Source of the DNA: Deltaproteobacteria bacterium
GTDB taxonomy: Bacteria > Desulfobacterota > Binatia > UBA9968
Assembly: GCA_021323355.1 (NCBI GenBank)
Contig: JAJONK010000023.1
Location: 1 to 13,951, forward strand
Direction: 5' to 3'
Length of the DNA stretch: 13,951 nucleotides
Shown: positions 1 to 6,520 of the stretch, in pieces
Numbering within the stretch: position 1 is the stretch's first letter
Layout of the letters: each line of letters starts with the position of its first letter
Notes under the pieces: generated by a model
Told to the model about the DNA's origin: nothing
Seen by the model: the letters and a program-made list of their open reading frames with translations, nothing else
Database searches by the model: none
Made by a program: the position numbers and the translations under genes

Positions 1-701
1 TCGTCGGGATGAACCGCCACCGCGGTGTCTCCGAGCATGGTTTCCGGCCGGGTTGTTGCGACCACGAGCTCCCTAGATGGATCTTCCGCCAAAGGGTAGC
101 CGATATGCCAGAGATTACCATCCGATTCTTGATGGATAACCTCAATGTCCGAGAGCGCCGTTTTACAGCGAGGACACCAGTTGATCAATCTTTGCGCCCG
201 GTATAGGAGCTTATCGTCCCACAGCCGCACGAAAGCTTCGCGCACGGCCCGCGAGAGGCCTTGATCCATAGTGAATCGTTCATGATCCCAATCGCAAGAA
301 ATACCCAGGGCTCTGAGCTGATGCAAAATGACATCGCCGGCTTCCTGCTTCCATGACCAAACTCTCTCGATGAATTTCTCGCGTCCCAGCTGATTACGGT
401 CCAACCCTTCGGCCGCGAGGCGCCGCTCAACGACATTCTGCGTCGCGATGCCGGCATGGTCGGTGCCCGGAATCCATAGGACACGAAACCCGTCCATCCG
501 TTTGTACCGGCACAGTATGTCTTGAAGTGTGTTGTTGAGAGCGTGCCCCATGTGCAGCGATCCCGTTACATTGGGTGGTGGAATCACCATTGAAAAATAA
601 GGTCCGGCGCCTTTTGACGGTTTGAAGGCTCCCGATTCGGTCCAACGTTCGTACCACTTCGCCTCGACTGATTTATGCGAATAAGCTTTGTCCAGTTGCA
701 T
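1..701 (-). CDS. valS: Valine--tRNA ligase (ValRS), N-terminal part, cut by window edge
   Basis: Class I aminoacyl-tRNA synthetase that charges tRNA-Val in the cytoplasm and hydrolyses mischarged Thr-tRNA. The first 233 codons are present, starting with MQLDKAY; the family usually has 850-950 residues, so most of the protein lies beyond the left edge. Visible landmarks are PPPNVTGSLHMGH (41-53), the class I HIGH signature in its HMGH form; WIPGTDHAGIATQ (76-88); the zinc-knuckle-like NWCPRCKTALSDIEV (174-188), where the editing domain inserts; and TTRPETMLGDTAVAVHP (216-232), the editing-domain TRPET signature. The KMSKS loop is not in the window. The ATG at 701 lies 3 bases after the stop of the receiver-like gene at 707-1223, so the two are probably cotranscribed. 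No strong ribosome site sits directly upstream, which suggests translation linked to the upstream gene. No T-box leader is seen. Identification is firm. Confidence 0.97.
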   Translation of the reverse strand, partial: MQLDKAYSHKSVEAKWYERWTESGAFKPSKGAGPYFSMVIPPPNVTGSLHMGHALNNTLQDILCRYKRMDGFRVLWIPGTDHAGIATQNVVERRLAAEGLDRNQLGREKFIERVWSWKQEAGDVILHQLRALGISCDWDHERFTMDQGLSRAVREAFVRLWDDKLLYRAQRLINWCPRCKTALSDIEVIHQESDGNLWHIGYPLAEDPSRELVVATTRPETMLGDTAVAVHPD

Positions 702-704
702 AGC

Positions 705-1223
705 CTATTGTTTCTTTCTCTCCTGCCACTCGTCTTGCATACGAGCTGTTGGTTCTTCCTCGACGACATCTACGAGTTCTATAATTGTCGCTCTTTGCTC
801 CGAATCCGGCTTGACGTCAGTGTCAATCAAAACTGTCGTATTCTGGAGCTTCTCACCAAGGTCCGTCGGTGGAAAGGTTGGTCTTTGCGCCTGACAGCGA
901 GTCAGCGCCGCGAGGAGATCATTCCTCACGATCGGCTTACGTAACACCACCAGTTTGTCGCGTACCGGCGCGGCCGTTGGAGTATTCTCCTCCAGCCAAA
1001 TTATGGGTATCGACCAGTCCTGCAAACAGCGGTTCAGATCGCCGGCCGTATTCTTTTCGCGCAGCGCTCCCGCATCAATGATGGCAACATCATAAGAGCG
1101 CTGCTCAATCGCGCTCATGTCTGGAATCTCCTCAGTTACCTCAACTTGATGCTCAGGAAAAAAACTCAGGGCAATTGCTCTTTGTAGAATTTTGTAGGGT
1201 TCAACGACTAAAATCTTACTCAT
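705..1223 (-). CDS. Degenerate response-regulator receiver-like protein with acidic C-terminal tail
   Basis: A 172-residue protein. Residues 1-105 look like a CheY-type receiver: strand ILVVEP (4-9), helix 1, DVAIIDAG (45-52) with an aspartate at 50 in the phosphoacceptor position, IPIIWLEE (72-79) and LRKPI (94-98) with the conserved lysine 96. The usual N-terminal acidic pair is reduced to one glutamate followed by proline (E8-P9), and the active-site Thr/Ser is not clear, so metal binding and phosphorylation may be weak or lost. Residues 106-172 form a low-complexity linker and a tail with TIIELVDVVEEEP; no DNA-binding output domain is visible. I chose the ATG at 1223 because the longer frame begins with TTG at 1244 and the receiver strand starts right at MSKILVV. 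It precedes valS by 3 bases. Receiver family is moderately sure; function is unknown. Confidence 0.75.
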   Translation of the reverse strand: MSKILVVEPYKILQRAIALSFFPEHQVEVTEEIPDMSAIEQRSYDVAIIDAGALREKNTAGDLNRCLQDWSIPIIWLEENTPTAAPVRDKLVVLRKPIVRNDLLAALTRCQAQRPTFPPTDLGEKLQNTTVLIDTDVKPDSEQRATIIELVDVVEEEPTARMQDEWQERKKQ

Positions 1224-1252
1224 TCGCTTTGTCCGTGACAGCAATCAGATTG

Positions 1253-1281
1253 TTGACAACCCATCAACCCCAAGCTAATAA
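1253..1281 (+). promoter_or_regulatory. Putative sigma-70 promoter of tRNA-Leu
   Basis: A perfect -35 TTGACA (1253-1258) is followed after 17 bases by TAATAA (1276-1281), a weak -10 match. Transcription would start near 1288, about 20 bases before the tRNA. The -35 lies in a short palindrome (GTTGACAAC). The receiver-like gene runs the other way from 1223, so this gap must hold both promoters; no good minus-strand promoter was identified. Confidence 0.5.
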
Positions 1282-1309
1282 ATGATGAGCGCTCCCGCGC
1301 CCTAAGCTC

Positions 1310-1396
1310 GCGAAAGTGGCGGAATTGGTAGACGCGCAGGATTCAGGATCCTGTGAGGTAACACTCGTAGGGGTTCGACTCCCCTCTTTCGCACCA
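1310..1396 (+). tRNA. tRNA-Leu (anticodon CAG)
   Basis: The acceptor arm GCGAAAG (1310-1316) pairs with CTTTCGC (1386-1392), followed by discriminator A and an encoded CCA (1394-1396). The D arm is GCGGAATTGGTAGACGC. The anticodon stem CAGGA/TCCTG holds loop TTCAGGA with anticodon CAG at 1344-1346, reading CUG. A long class II variable arm (TGAGGTAACACTCGT region) precedes the T arm AGGGG-TTCGACT-CCCCT. The long variable arm and discriminator A fit leucine. No poly-T terminator follows directly. Confidence 0.97.
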
Positions 1397-1599
1397 AGAA
1401 TTAATAGCACACACGCCAGAATTTCTCTAATATCACTGGATCATCTTTTCCGAATGAAAGGTATGCTGTTAACCCGGTGCCTGATTCTCACGAATTACTG
1501 AAGAGCCAATTCTAGGGAAACGGGTAACGATCACGATGAAAGCCGGGTTACGACCGCGCGGCCGAATTAGGCAAGCAGTGCAAATGGGCAAGACGTCAG
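1397..1599. other. Intergenic stretch between tRNA-Leu and cytochrome c gene
   Basis: About 200 bases with no convincing gene or clear promoter. The only structure noted is a distant inverted repeat, TAACCCGG (1470-1477) against CCGGGTTA (1543-1550), with two related GGGTAAC/GGGTTAC words between 1522 and 1551. Its 65-base loop makes a simple terminator unlikely. Confidence 0.4.
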
Positions 1600-1941
1600 A
1601 TGGGAAATGCGTTCATAAGTTTGGTAATCGTCTTAATGACTGTGGGCCTGAGTGCCTGTTCAAGAGACCCGGATCAGGCGGCGCAGGCGAGCAAAGATCC
1701 TGACTGGGAAAGAGGAAGAGCTGTTTACATCGCCAATTGCGTCGCATGTCACAACAGCGATCCATCGAAAGACGGTCCGATAGGTCCAGCCCTGAAAGGT
1801 TCCGATCAAGAATTGATCGAAACCCGGGTTCTAACCAGTAACTACCCGCCCAACTATAAGCCAAAACGTCCGACAAAGGTAATGCCGCAATTTCCGTTTT
1901 TGAAGTCAGAAATTCCGTATCTTGCGGCCTACCTTCGTTGA
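1600..1941 (+). CDS. Small monoheme cytochrome c lipoprotein
   Basis: A 113-residue electron carrier of the cytochrome c class I type. Residues 1-19 are a hydrophobic signal ending in the lipobox LSAC, so Cys20 should be lipidated after signal peptidase II cleavage; Ser at +2 would favour the outer membrane if this is a Gram-negative. The heme site is CVACH (47-51), and the likely axial Met is Met95 in KVMPQF, followed by a C-terminal helix (PYLAAYL) typical of the fold. The segment between carries GPIGPALKG, common in small c-type cytochromes. The ATG at 1600 has no good ribosome site, and the signal has few N-terminal positive charges, so the start is the least certain part. The gene ends 9 bases from the convergent stop of a PuuD-like membrane gene. 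PuuD-family proteins often carry a cytochrome c domain of their own, so the two may be partners. Confidence 0.88.
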   Translation: MGNAFISLVIVLMTVGLSACSRDPDQAAQASKDPDWERGRAVYIANCVACHNSDPSKDGPIGPALKGSDQELIETRVLTSNYPPNYKPKRPTKVMPQFPFLKSEIPYLAAYLR

Positions 1942-1942
1942 G

Positions 1943-1966
1943 GCTTGCCCTTACATCAGGGCAAGC
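1943..1966. terminator. Hairpin between convergent genes, possible bidirectional terminator
   Basis: A perfect 8-bp stem GCTTGCCC (1943-1950) / GGGCAAGC (1959-1966) with an 8-base loop TTACATCA that contains the minus-strand stop codon. It starts 2 bases after the cytochrome stop. Neither side has a T tract, so it may stop or protect both transcripts rather than act as a classic intrinsic terminator. Confidence 0.5.
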
Positions 1967-2646
1967 AATAGAACGTAAAATATAGCGGTAAGAATAAACC
2001 CAGCCCACAGTGCGCCGGAAACAGAATCCAAGAATTTCTTGGTTGGTCCTTGTGTCCCCACCAGCGGATTGATTTCCACAGCGGCGATAATGATCAGCGA
2101 CAAAACCCAGAAGATGCCGAATGCGGCTGATGGTCCGACCAGCGAGGGGTAGTGACTCGCAGCGCCCATAAAAAAGAGCATCGGAACAGAAAAGACGACG
2201 TTGGTCCTTGATGCCAGAGCGCCGCGTCGTGCCGCACCCGCGGCCGCCGGCAATGCTTGACCCCCACTCGCCACTTGGTTCGTTGATGCGATTACGATCT
2301 GCTGATTGGGCCAAATGACCAACCAGACGTTAAGAAACATGATAGTCCCCATTAGACCGCCCAGAGTGATTGTCACTCCGTACGATGAGGTGAAGAACAG
2401 TCCTGCGCCCATCTCGCCTAAGCGCATCAGGTACATCAGCAAGCCGGCCAGAAAGGTGACCATCGCCGCCCAGCGAAACCACCACAGGGCCCGAGGAACA
2501 AGCTTCTGAATGGCTCCTGTACGAACGCTTGCTTCAGTTTCTGCAAAAAACGGTGTCTGGACGAAATTGAAATAATACAAGATACCGATCCAGGTGATCC
2601 CAGCTAAAAAATGAAACCATCGAAAGAAAAAATGTGCTGCTTCCAT
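1951..2646 (-). CDS. PuuD-like (urate hydroxylase N-domain family) integral membrane protein without cytochrome domain
   Basis: A 231-residue, very hydrophobic protein with about six membrane segments (near residues 6-24, 56-76, 87-112, 147-165, 172-194 and 210-230). The N-terminal RWFHFLAGITWIG (9-21) with His5 and His12, the IWPNQQIVIA stretch (~113), and ASRTNVVFSVPMLFFMGAASH match the membrane domain of PuuD-family proteins (Urate_ox_N). Characterised PuuD is about 400 residues and ends in a cytochrome c domain; that domain is absent here. No other purine-catabolism gene is in the window, so urate oxidation should not be assumed; a general quinone- or heme-linked redox role is equally possible. 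The ATG at 2646 is set by a very strong ribosome site, GGAGGAGGGG, 6 bases upstream. A promoter is visible at 2700-2729. It ends tail to tail with a cytochrome c lipoprotein. Confidence 0.8.
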   Translation of the reverse strand: MEAAHFFFRWFHFLAGITWIGILYYFNFVQTPFFAETEASVRTGAIQKLVPRALWWFRWAAMVTFLAGLLMYLMRLGEMGAGLFFTSSYGVTITLGGLMGTIMFLNVWLVIWPNQQIVIASTNQVASGGQALPAAAGAARRGALASRTNVVFSVPMLFFMGAASHYPSLVGPSAAFGIFWVLSLIIIAAVEINPLVGTQGPTKKFLDSVSGALWAGFILTAIFYVLLLALM

Positions 2647-2699
2647 AGAGCTCCCCTCCTCCTAACCTTTCACTGGATTATCAAGAGTAGTTTGTTTTT

Positions 2700-2729
2700 T
2701 ATATATTAGGGCGTTACCGAATTTGTCAA
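2700..2729 (-). promoter_or_regulatory. Putative sigma-70 promoter of the PuuD-like gene
   Basis: On the minus strand a perfect TTGACA (2729-2724) is followed after 18 bases by TATATA (2705-2700); the overlapping TAATAT or ATATAT at shorter spacing are alternatives. The predicted leader to the ATG at 2646 is about 45-50 bases and holds the strong ribosome site. Confidence 0.6.
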
Positions 2730-2916
2730 GGCAAACATTGACCTTTCCGACGCAAAGCTGGTGGATCTTTTAGAATTCCGGCCGCAAACGGACAAAGCAC
2801 AGATTTTCGGAAACCGGATGATCCGCACCACTAGAACGTTCGACATCGGCTTGACCTGATTATCGAACTATGACATTTTCCTGCTAACTCTCTCGCCTCC
2901 GCCGCACGGAGTTTTT

Positions 2917-3960
2917 TTGATCCACGAGACAAAAAGCAAGACGCTAAAATCTTCCGCGGATACCTTTACGAGTTTAGGCTTCAGAATTCCTTCTTTACAG
3001 GGACGCAGCGATCCCTTTCGCTATATTGGCGAAGAACTTCAACTCGTCGAAGAGACGCTGGCGCGCGCGATTCGTTCTCGCGAGCAATCACTTACTGATA
3101 TTGCAGCTCACACAATTCTCGGCGGTGGCAAGCGCGTCCGTCCGGCCGTGACGATTCTGGCTTTTTTAGCGTTTGGAGGTAAAAAAGCAAGCGATATCGT
3201 CGATATTGCTGCCGCCATGGAACTTATCCACACGGCAACTCTGCTTCACGATGATATCATTGACGGGGCTGAGACCCGGCGTGGAAAAGACTCGGCCTAT
3301 AAAAAATTTGGGCTTAAATCTACGCTCGTCGCAGGTGATTTTCTTTTTATCAAAGCCTTCGAGTTTGCAGGAAAGTTCGATGAGAGGGTTGTGCAATGGA
3401 CAGCCGATGCCTGCTCACTGCTGACCGAAGGAGAGATGCTGCAGGGCCACTTCAATCGCAACCGAGATGTCACCCTCGACGACTATATAGAAATCGTCAA
3501 AAGGAAAACCGCCTCGCTTTTTCATACTGGAGGCAAAGTCGGCGCTTATCTCGCCGGCGCCGACTCAAATCAAATTGAGGCAACAGAACGCTATGGTCTC
3601 AATATGGGAATCGCCTTCCAGGTCGTCGACGATATTCTTGACGTTGTCGGACACGTTGAGCTCTTAGGAAAACCTACTGGGATGGATTTGCGCGACGGCA
3701 ATCCATCGTTGCCCATCATTCTTGCGTTGCAAGGCAGGGAAAGCGCCGTTTGTGAGGCCTTCGAATGCGAACAGCCGAGCGAAAATCAAATCGCGGCTGC
3801 CCTTGCGGCGCTGAGAACCGGAAACGCTATAGAAGCGGCGAAGACAATCTCGAAGCACTATGCTGAAGATGCACTAAAGTCCATCAAGAAGCTCCCCCCC
3901 TCTCTTTATCGCAATGGATTGAAAACCCTCGTTCGACTCATCATTGATCGAGATTTTTGA
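2917..3960 (+). CDS. Long-chain trans-polyprenyl diphosphate synthase (octaprenyl/heptaprenyl type)
   Basis: Condenses isopentenyl diphosphate units onto an allylic primer to build the side chain of a respiratory quinone. The 347 residues carry the full family signature: GGGKRVRP (69-76), the first aspartate-rich motif DDIID (112-116) followed by RRGKDS, and the second motif in FQVVDDILDVVG (234-245), then GKPTGMDLRDG (251-261) and LPIILA. The residue five positions before DDIID is Ala107, not the aromatic residue of short-chain enzymes, which favours a long product; length cannot be read exactly. No ATG is available before the conserved core; the TTG at 2917 is preceded by GGAG five bases upstream and is taken as the start. 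The first ~30 residues are poorly conserved, so a slightly later start is possible. It is followed by UbiE/MenG 53 bases downstream, consistent with a quinone operon. IspB/HepT assignment is by family only. Confidence 0.92.
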   Translation: MIHETKSKTLKSSADTFTSLGFRIPSLQGRSDPFRYIGEELQLVEETLARAIRSREQSLTDIAAHTILGGGKRVRPAVTILAFLAFGGKKASDIVDIAAAMELIHTATLLHDDIIDGAETRRGKDSAYKKFGLKSTLVAGDFLFIKAFEFAGKFDERVVQWTADACSLLTEGEMLQGHFNRNRDVTLDDYIEIVKRKTASLFHTGGKVGAYLAGADSNQIEATERYGLNMGIAFQVVDDILDVVGHVELLGKPTGMDLRDGNPSLPIILALQGRESAVCEAFECEQPSENQIAAALAALRTGNAIEAAKTISKHYAEDALKSIKKLPPSLYRNGLKTLVRLIIDRDF

Positions 3961-4013
3961 CCGACGCACCCGCTCTTATCTGGAATCAGGATAATATCGC
4001 TGAGCGTCAATAG

Positions 4014-4736
4014 ATGGGATCCGTCGACAATCCGAGCAATGACAATGTGCGGCGCATGTTCGATCGCATTGCAGGTCGGTATGATCTACTCAATCGGGTT
4101 ATCAGTTTCCGATTGGATGCCTGGTGGAGAAAAAAAGCCGTTTCAGCAGTTGTTAAAAGCGGCCATGAAAAAATCCTCGATCTCGGCACCGGTACAGGGG
4201 ACCTGACGTTTGCCGCCGGCAAATCCCTCCACGTCCAAGGCAAAGTCGTTGCATTGGATTTTTCCTTCAAAATGATACAGCTGGCGAGAGTCAAGCAGCA
4301 TAACCGAAAGTCCAGCAGAACAGAGTTTCTTCAGGCAAACGCACTCATGCCGCCATTTCGAGACCATGTTTTCGATGGCGTAATGACTGGATTCGTATTA
4401 CGTAATGTTTCTGATTTGCGGCTATTTTTTGTTCAGGCTTTCCGAGTCTTAAAACCTGGCGGACGGATGGCTTCTTTGGATATGTTTCCACCATCGAAAG
4501 GTCTTTTCGCGACCCTGTATGCGTTCTACTTCTATCGCTTCATGCCTTTAATCGGCGGCTTTCTCGCCAGGGACCGCCACGCATATCAATATCTGTCGGA
4601 CTCTGTGCGCCAGTTTGTGCCTCCAGAGAAAGTTTCGGAACTACTTGAACAATGCGGCTTCGAGCAGGTCACGCTCCAACGATTTCTATTTGGCGCGGTA
4701 TGTCTTCATGTCGCGAATAAACCGAATCAAAAATAA
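4014..4736 (+). CDS. ubiE: Demethylmenaquinone / ubiquinone C-methyltransferase (UbiE/MenG)
   Basis: SAM-dependent methyltransferase that adds the ring methyl group in menaquinone (and, where present, ubiquinone) synthesis. The 240 residues match the family in length. Seen motifs are MFDRIAGRYDLLNRVIS (15-31), the UbiE N-terminal signature; the SAM-binding loop ILDLGTGTGD (54-63); an acidic residue at the end of strand 2 in VVALDFS (78-84); GFVLRNVSD (126-134), the UbiE family signature; and LKPGGRM (146-152). The C-terminal part has the SVRQFVPPEKVSELLEQCGF substrate-side region. Start ATG 4014 precedes the conserved signature by 14 residues; the ribosome site is weak. It stops 2 bases before the next ATG at 4739. 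Sequence alone does not tell which quinone is made. The upstream polyprenyl synthase supports quinone synthesis. Confidence 0.94.
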   Translation: MGSVDNPSNDNVRRMFDRIAGRYDLLNRVISFRLDAWWRKKAVSAVVKSGHEKILDLGTGTGDLTFAAGKSLHVQGKVVALDFSFKMIQLARVKQHNRKSSRTEFLQANALMPPFRDHVFDGVMTGFVLRNVSDLRLFFVQAFRVLKPGGRMASLDMFPPSKGLFATLYAFYFYRFMPLIGGFLARDRHAYQYLSDSVRQFVPPEKVSELLEQCGFEQVTLQRFLFGAVCLHVANKPNQK

Positions 4737-4738
4737 GC

Positions 4739-5569
4739 ATGCGAGGATTCTCCAGCAGCTTTCTACTTTTTTTCTATCAAATTGCTCTGGGCGGCCTCTT
4801 TGGATTGGCATTTACCCCATTCCACGAACTCGATCGGGCGTTTTACAAATCAACCGGTGGCGTGCTGTTTGTAATTGCCGTCCTCGGCCTCTGGGGAAAA
4901 GCTAACCTCTATTTGCGGAGTATATTGGACAGTTTTAGCCGGATGGTGGCTGCTGAGGCGCTTGCGCATTTTCTCTTCATCGCTTTTTTCGCCTGCTATA
5001 TCGTCTCGCTTTGGGGTGAAAGACAAGCCTTCAGAGCAAAAACGTTCGCGGCTTGTATTCTTGCAGGTCTTGCCGGGCTTTTTTTGAGTGCTCATAGCTT
5101 TTACGAGGCACCAATTGGCTCGATCGAAACTTTCGTTTACCCGCTATCCTTCTTTCTGTCCGCGCTTCTACTTGGCAGTGTGACGGTCGGAATGCTTATT
5201 GGACACTGGTACTTGATCGATACCGGCCAGACACTTGACCCATTTGTTCGGATCTTTAAATTCTTTGTTATCTCTCTTGCGGTCCAGAGTGGCTTCTCAT
5301 TAGTTGCTTTTTTGTCGCTGCACTTTCTCGGCACCGACCACAGTGTTGTGGAAGTTGAAAGACTGTGGACCGATCACTCGACCCTGTTGATCACTCGCAT
5401 CGTGATCGGATACCTGGGACCATTGGTTCTCTCTTGGATGATTTGGCGGACCTTGCTGATTCCGCACACGATGGCGGCAACAGGTTTGTTCTATATCGCG
5501 CTGTTGGGTGTATTTGTGGGAGAGATCTTGAGTAGGCAAATATTGGCGTTAACTTCCCTGCCTCTTTGA
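4739..5569 (+). CDS. Unrecognised eight-helix membrane protein in the quinone operon
   Basis: A 276-residue protein with about eight predicted membrane helices (near 8-27, 40-55, 69-92, 102-119, 131-158, 171-197, 215-240 and 245-271). I do not recognise a characterised family. Features that look constrained are FTPFHELDRAFYKSTGG (25-41), a loop with His29; GHWYLIDTG (155-163) at the end of helix 5; and the last helix TGLFYIALLGVFVGEILSR (248-266), whose GE..R ending recalls NrfD/DmsC-type quinone-interacting anchors. His29, His77, His119 and His156 lie in or near helices and could bind heme or quinone, which is inference only. It starts 2 bases after the UbiE/MenG stop, so the two are surely cotranscribed and may be coupled. 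Its last 21 bases overlap the convergent cold-shock-like gene. A role in quinone handling or respiration is the contextual guess. Confidence 0.85.
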   Translation: MRGFSSSFLLFFYQIALGGLFGLAFTPFHELDRAFYKSTGGVLFVIAVLGLWGKANLYLRSILDSFSRMVAAEALAHFLFIAFFACYIVSLWGERQAFRAKTFAACILAGLAGLFLSAHSFYEAPIGSIETFVYPLSFFLSALLLGSVTVGMLIGHWYLIDTGQTLDPFVRIFKFFVISLAVQSGFSLVAFLSLHFLGTDHSVVEVERLWTDHSTLLITRIVIGYLGPLVLSWMIWRTLLIPHTMAATGLFYIALLGVFVGEILSRQILALTSLPL

Positions 5570-5857
5570 AGTGTCGGCCGCCTGGACGACACTGCTCGTC
5601 GGATAAGTCTTTATTTTAGTGACTCGAAGCCCGCTAGGAGTCCACCCCAAGTCGTAACCCACCGGCTGTCCGACCTTTAGATGCAGTGGCGATTTGGCTT
5701 CGCCGGTAAGAATCACGAATTCGTACGAAAAGAAGACCTCGCGGCCGCTCTCGATTCGCACAATACCGGTGTTATTAGATGGGAATAATTTAGTGATTAC
5801 GCCGTGGTGAAACAAGTCATCGTTGTGCGCCAGGATGCCTGTCACCTCATCGCTCAT
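5549..5857 (-). CDS. Cold-shock-domain-like (OB-fold) small protein coupled to nuoB
   Basis: A 102-residue protein. Residues 15-83 have the layout of a cold-shock/OB fold: HHGVITKLFPSNNTGIVRIE (17-36), where GxI...F...TGIVRI parallels the strand 1-2 region and RNP1, then SGREVFFSYEFV (37-48), parallel to RNP2 (VFFH), and LKVGQPVGYDL...GLRVTKIK (60-83), as in the CSD C-terminal strands. The aromatic residues of a classical CspA RNP1 (KGFGFI) are partly replaced, so it is divergent; S1-like binding is possible. Its start overlaps the nuoB stop by ATGA (5854-5857), implying translational coupling. Its stop lies inside the end of the convergent membrane-protein gene. The first 15 and last 20 residues look disordered. 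RNA binding is likely from the fold; any link to complex I is inferred from position. Confidence 0.75.
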   Translation of the reverse strand: MSDEVTGILAHNDDLFHHGVITKLFPSNNTGIVRIESGREVFFSYEFVILTGEAKSPLHLKVGQPVGYDLGWTPSGLRVTKIKTYPTSSVVQAADTSKRQGS

Positions 5858-6366
5858 AGGGGCTGCTTTGCATGTGCAATCCGCTTCTGCAACTCCATCA
5901 GACCATCAAGTACCGCTTCAGGCCGTGGCGGGCAACCCGGGACATAAACGTCGACTGGAATGATGCGATCAATTCCTTGGACAGTGGCGTAATTGTCATA
6001 GAAACCGCCGCTGGCCGCGCATGCGCCAAATGCCATAACCCATTTGGGTTCGGACATTTGTTCATAGACACGCTTCAAAACTGGCGACAACTTATGATTG
6101 ACAGTACCGATCACCATCAACAGATCTGCCTGACGTGGGCTGAAGCGGGGCAGAAGGGCGCCGAAACGGTCGATATCGTAGGGCGACATCGATAATGACA
6201 TGTACTCCATCGCACAGCACGCTGTCGCGAACGGGTACGGAAACAAGGAATATTTGCGTGCCCAACCGATCGCCTTGTCTAAACGTGTCAGAACTACTGT
6301 CTCACTCAGGAGTCGGTCCTGCCCAAACTTAGAGTCGTCGACGGTGTTCACCCTGTCCACTTGCAT
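5854..6366 (-). CDS. nuoB: NADH-quinone oxidoreductase subunit B (complex I), solitary copy
   Basis: The subunit that carries cluster N2, the last iron-sulfur centre before quinone in the complex I peripheral arm. The 170 residues contain all four ligands in the standard order: the tandem Cys50-Cys51 in FATACCAMEY, Cys116 in GACAASGGFYDNY and Cys145 in VPGCPPRPE. RFSPRQADLLMVIGTV (74-89) and VQGIDRIIPVDVYVPGC are also typical. Length and motifs give no sign of decay. The usual neighbours nuoA, nuoC and nuoD are not beside it: upstream is a CspA gene and downstream, overlapping by four bases, a cold-shock-like gene. It may be a relocated single copy or a second copy. The ATG at 6366 has GAGAGGA about ten bases upstream. 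An operator-like repeat lies at 6440-6469. Identity is firm, unless it belongs to a related hydrogenase-type complex. Confidence 0.95.
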   Translation of the reverse strand: MQVDRVNTVDDSKFGQDRLLSETVVLTRLDKAIGWARKYSLFPYPFATACCAMEYMSLSMSPYDIDRFGALLPRFSPRQADLLMVIGTVNHKLSPVLKRVYEQMSEPKWVMAFGACAASGGFYDNYATVQGIDRIIPVDVYVPGCPPRPEAVLDGLMELQKRIAHAKQPL

Positions 6367-6439
6367 GATCTAGTATTCCTCTCTTCCATTTCTCTCCCGC
6401 AACTAAACAGCAACTGAACTACAAGTTAACCCATGCAAA

Positions 6440-6469
6440 CGGTTTATACGGTTTATTAGGTATAAACCG
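6440..6469. repeat. Operator-like triple repeat CGGTTTAT upstream of nuoB
   Basis: CGGTTTAT occurs at 6440-6447 and again at 6449-6456 (9-base period), with an inverted copy ATAAACCG at 6462-6469. The outer copies extend to a perfect 10-bp inverted repeat (CGGTTTATAC / GTATAAACCG, 10-base loop). On the minus strand it includes TATAAA (6448-6443), a good -10 match but without a clear -35, which would fit an activator-dependent or repressed promoter for nuoB. It could instead be a hairpin after the csp gene; no T tract follows it. Confidence 0.5.
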
Positions 6470-6477
6470 GGCAACCG

Positions 6478-6502
6478 CCGATGCGAATTTTTCGCTCATC
6501 GG
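6478..6502 (-). terminator. Hairpin downstream of csp, possible transcript end
   Basis: The stem CCGATG (6478-6483) / CATCGG (6497-6502) continues inward as CGAA (6484-6487) / TTCG (6491-6494) with a two-base bulge and a three-base loop. It begins 18 bases after the csp stop. No T tract follows on the minus strand, so it may stabilise the mRNA rather than stop transcription. Confidence 0.35.
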
Positions 6503-6520
6503 GCGAGTTCGTTGTTCTAG

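Noticed and set aside
702..1309. T-box riboswitch for valS
   Set aside because: valS follows a coding gene by 3 bases, and no T-box core or terminator is present.
1613..2314. A 233-codon open frame on the minus strand
   Set aside because: It overlaps the PuuD-like gene out of frame and the cytochrome gene antisense, has a non-natural residue pattern and no start signal.
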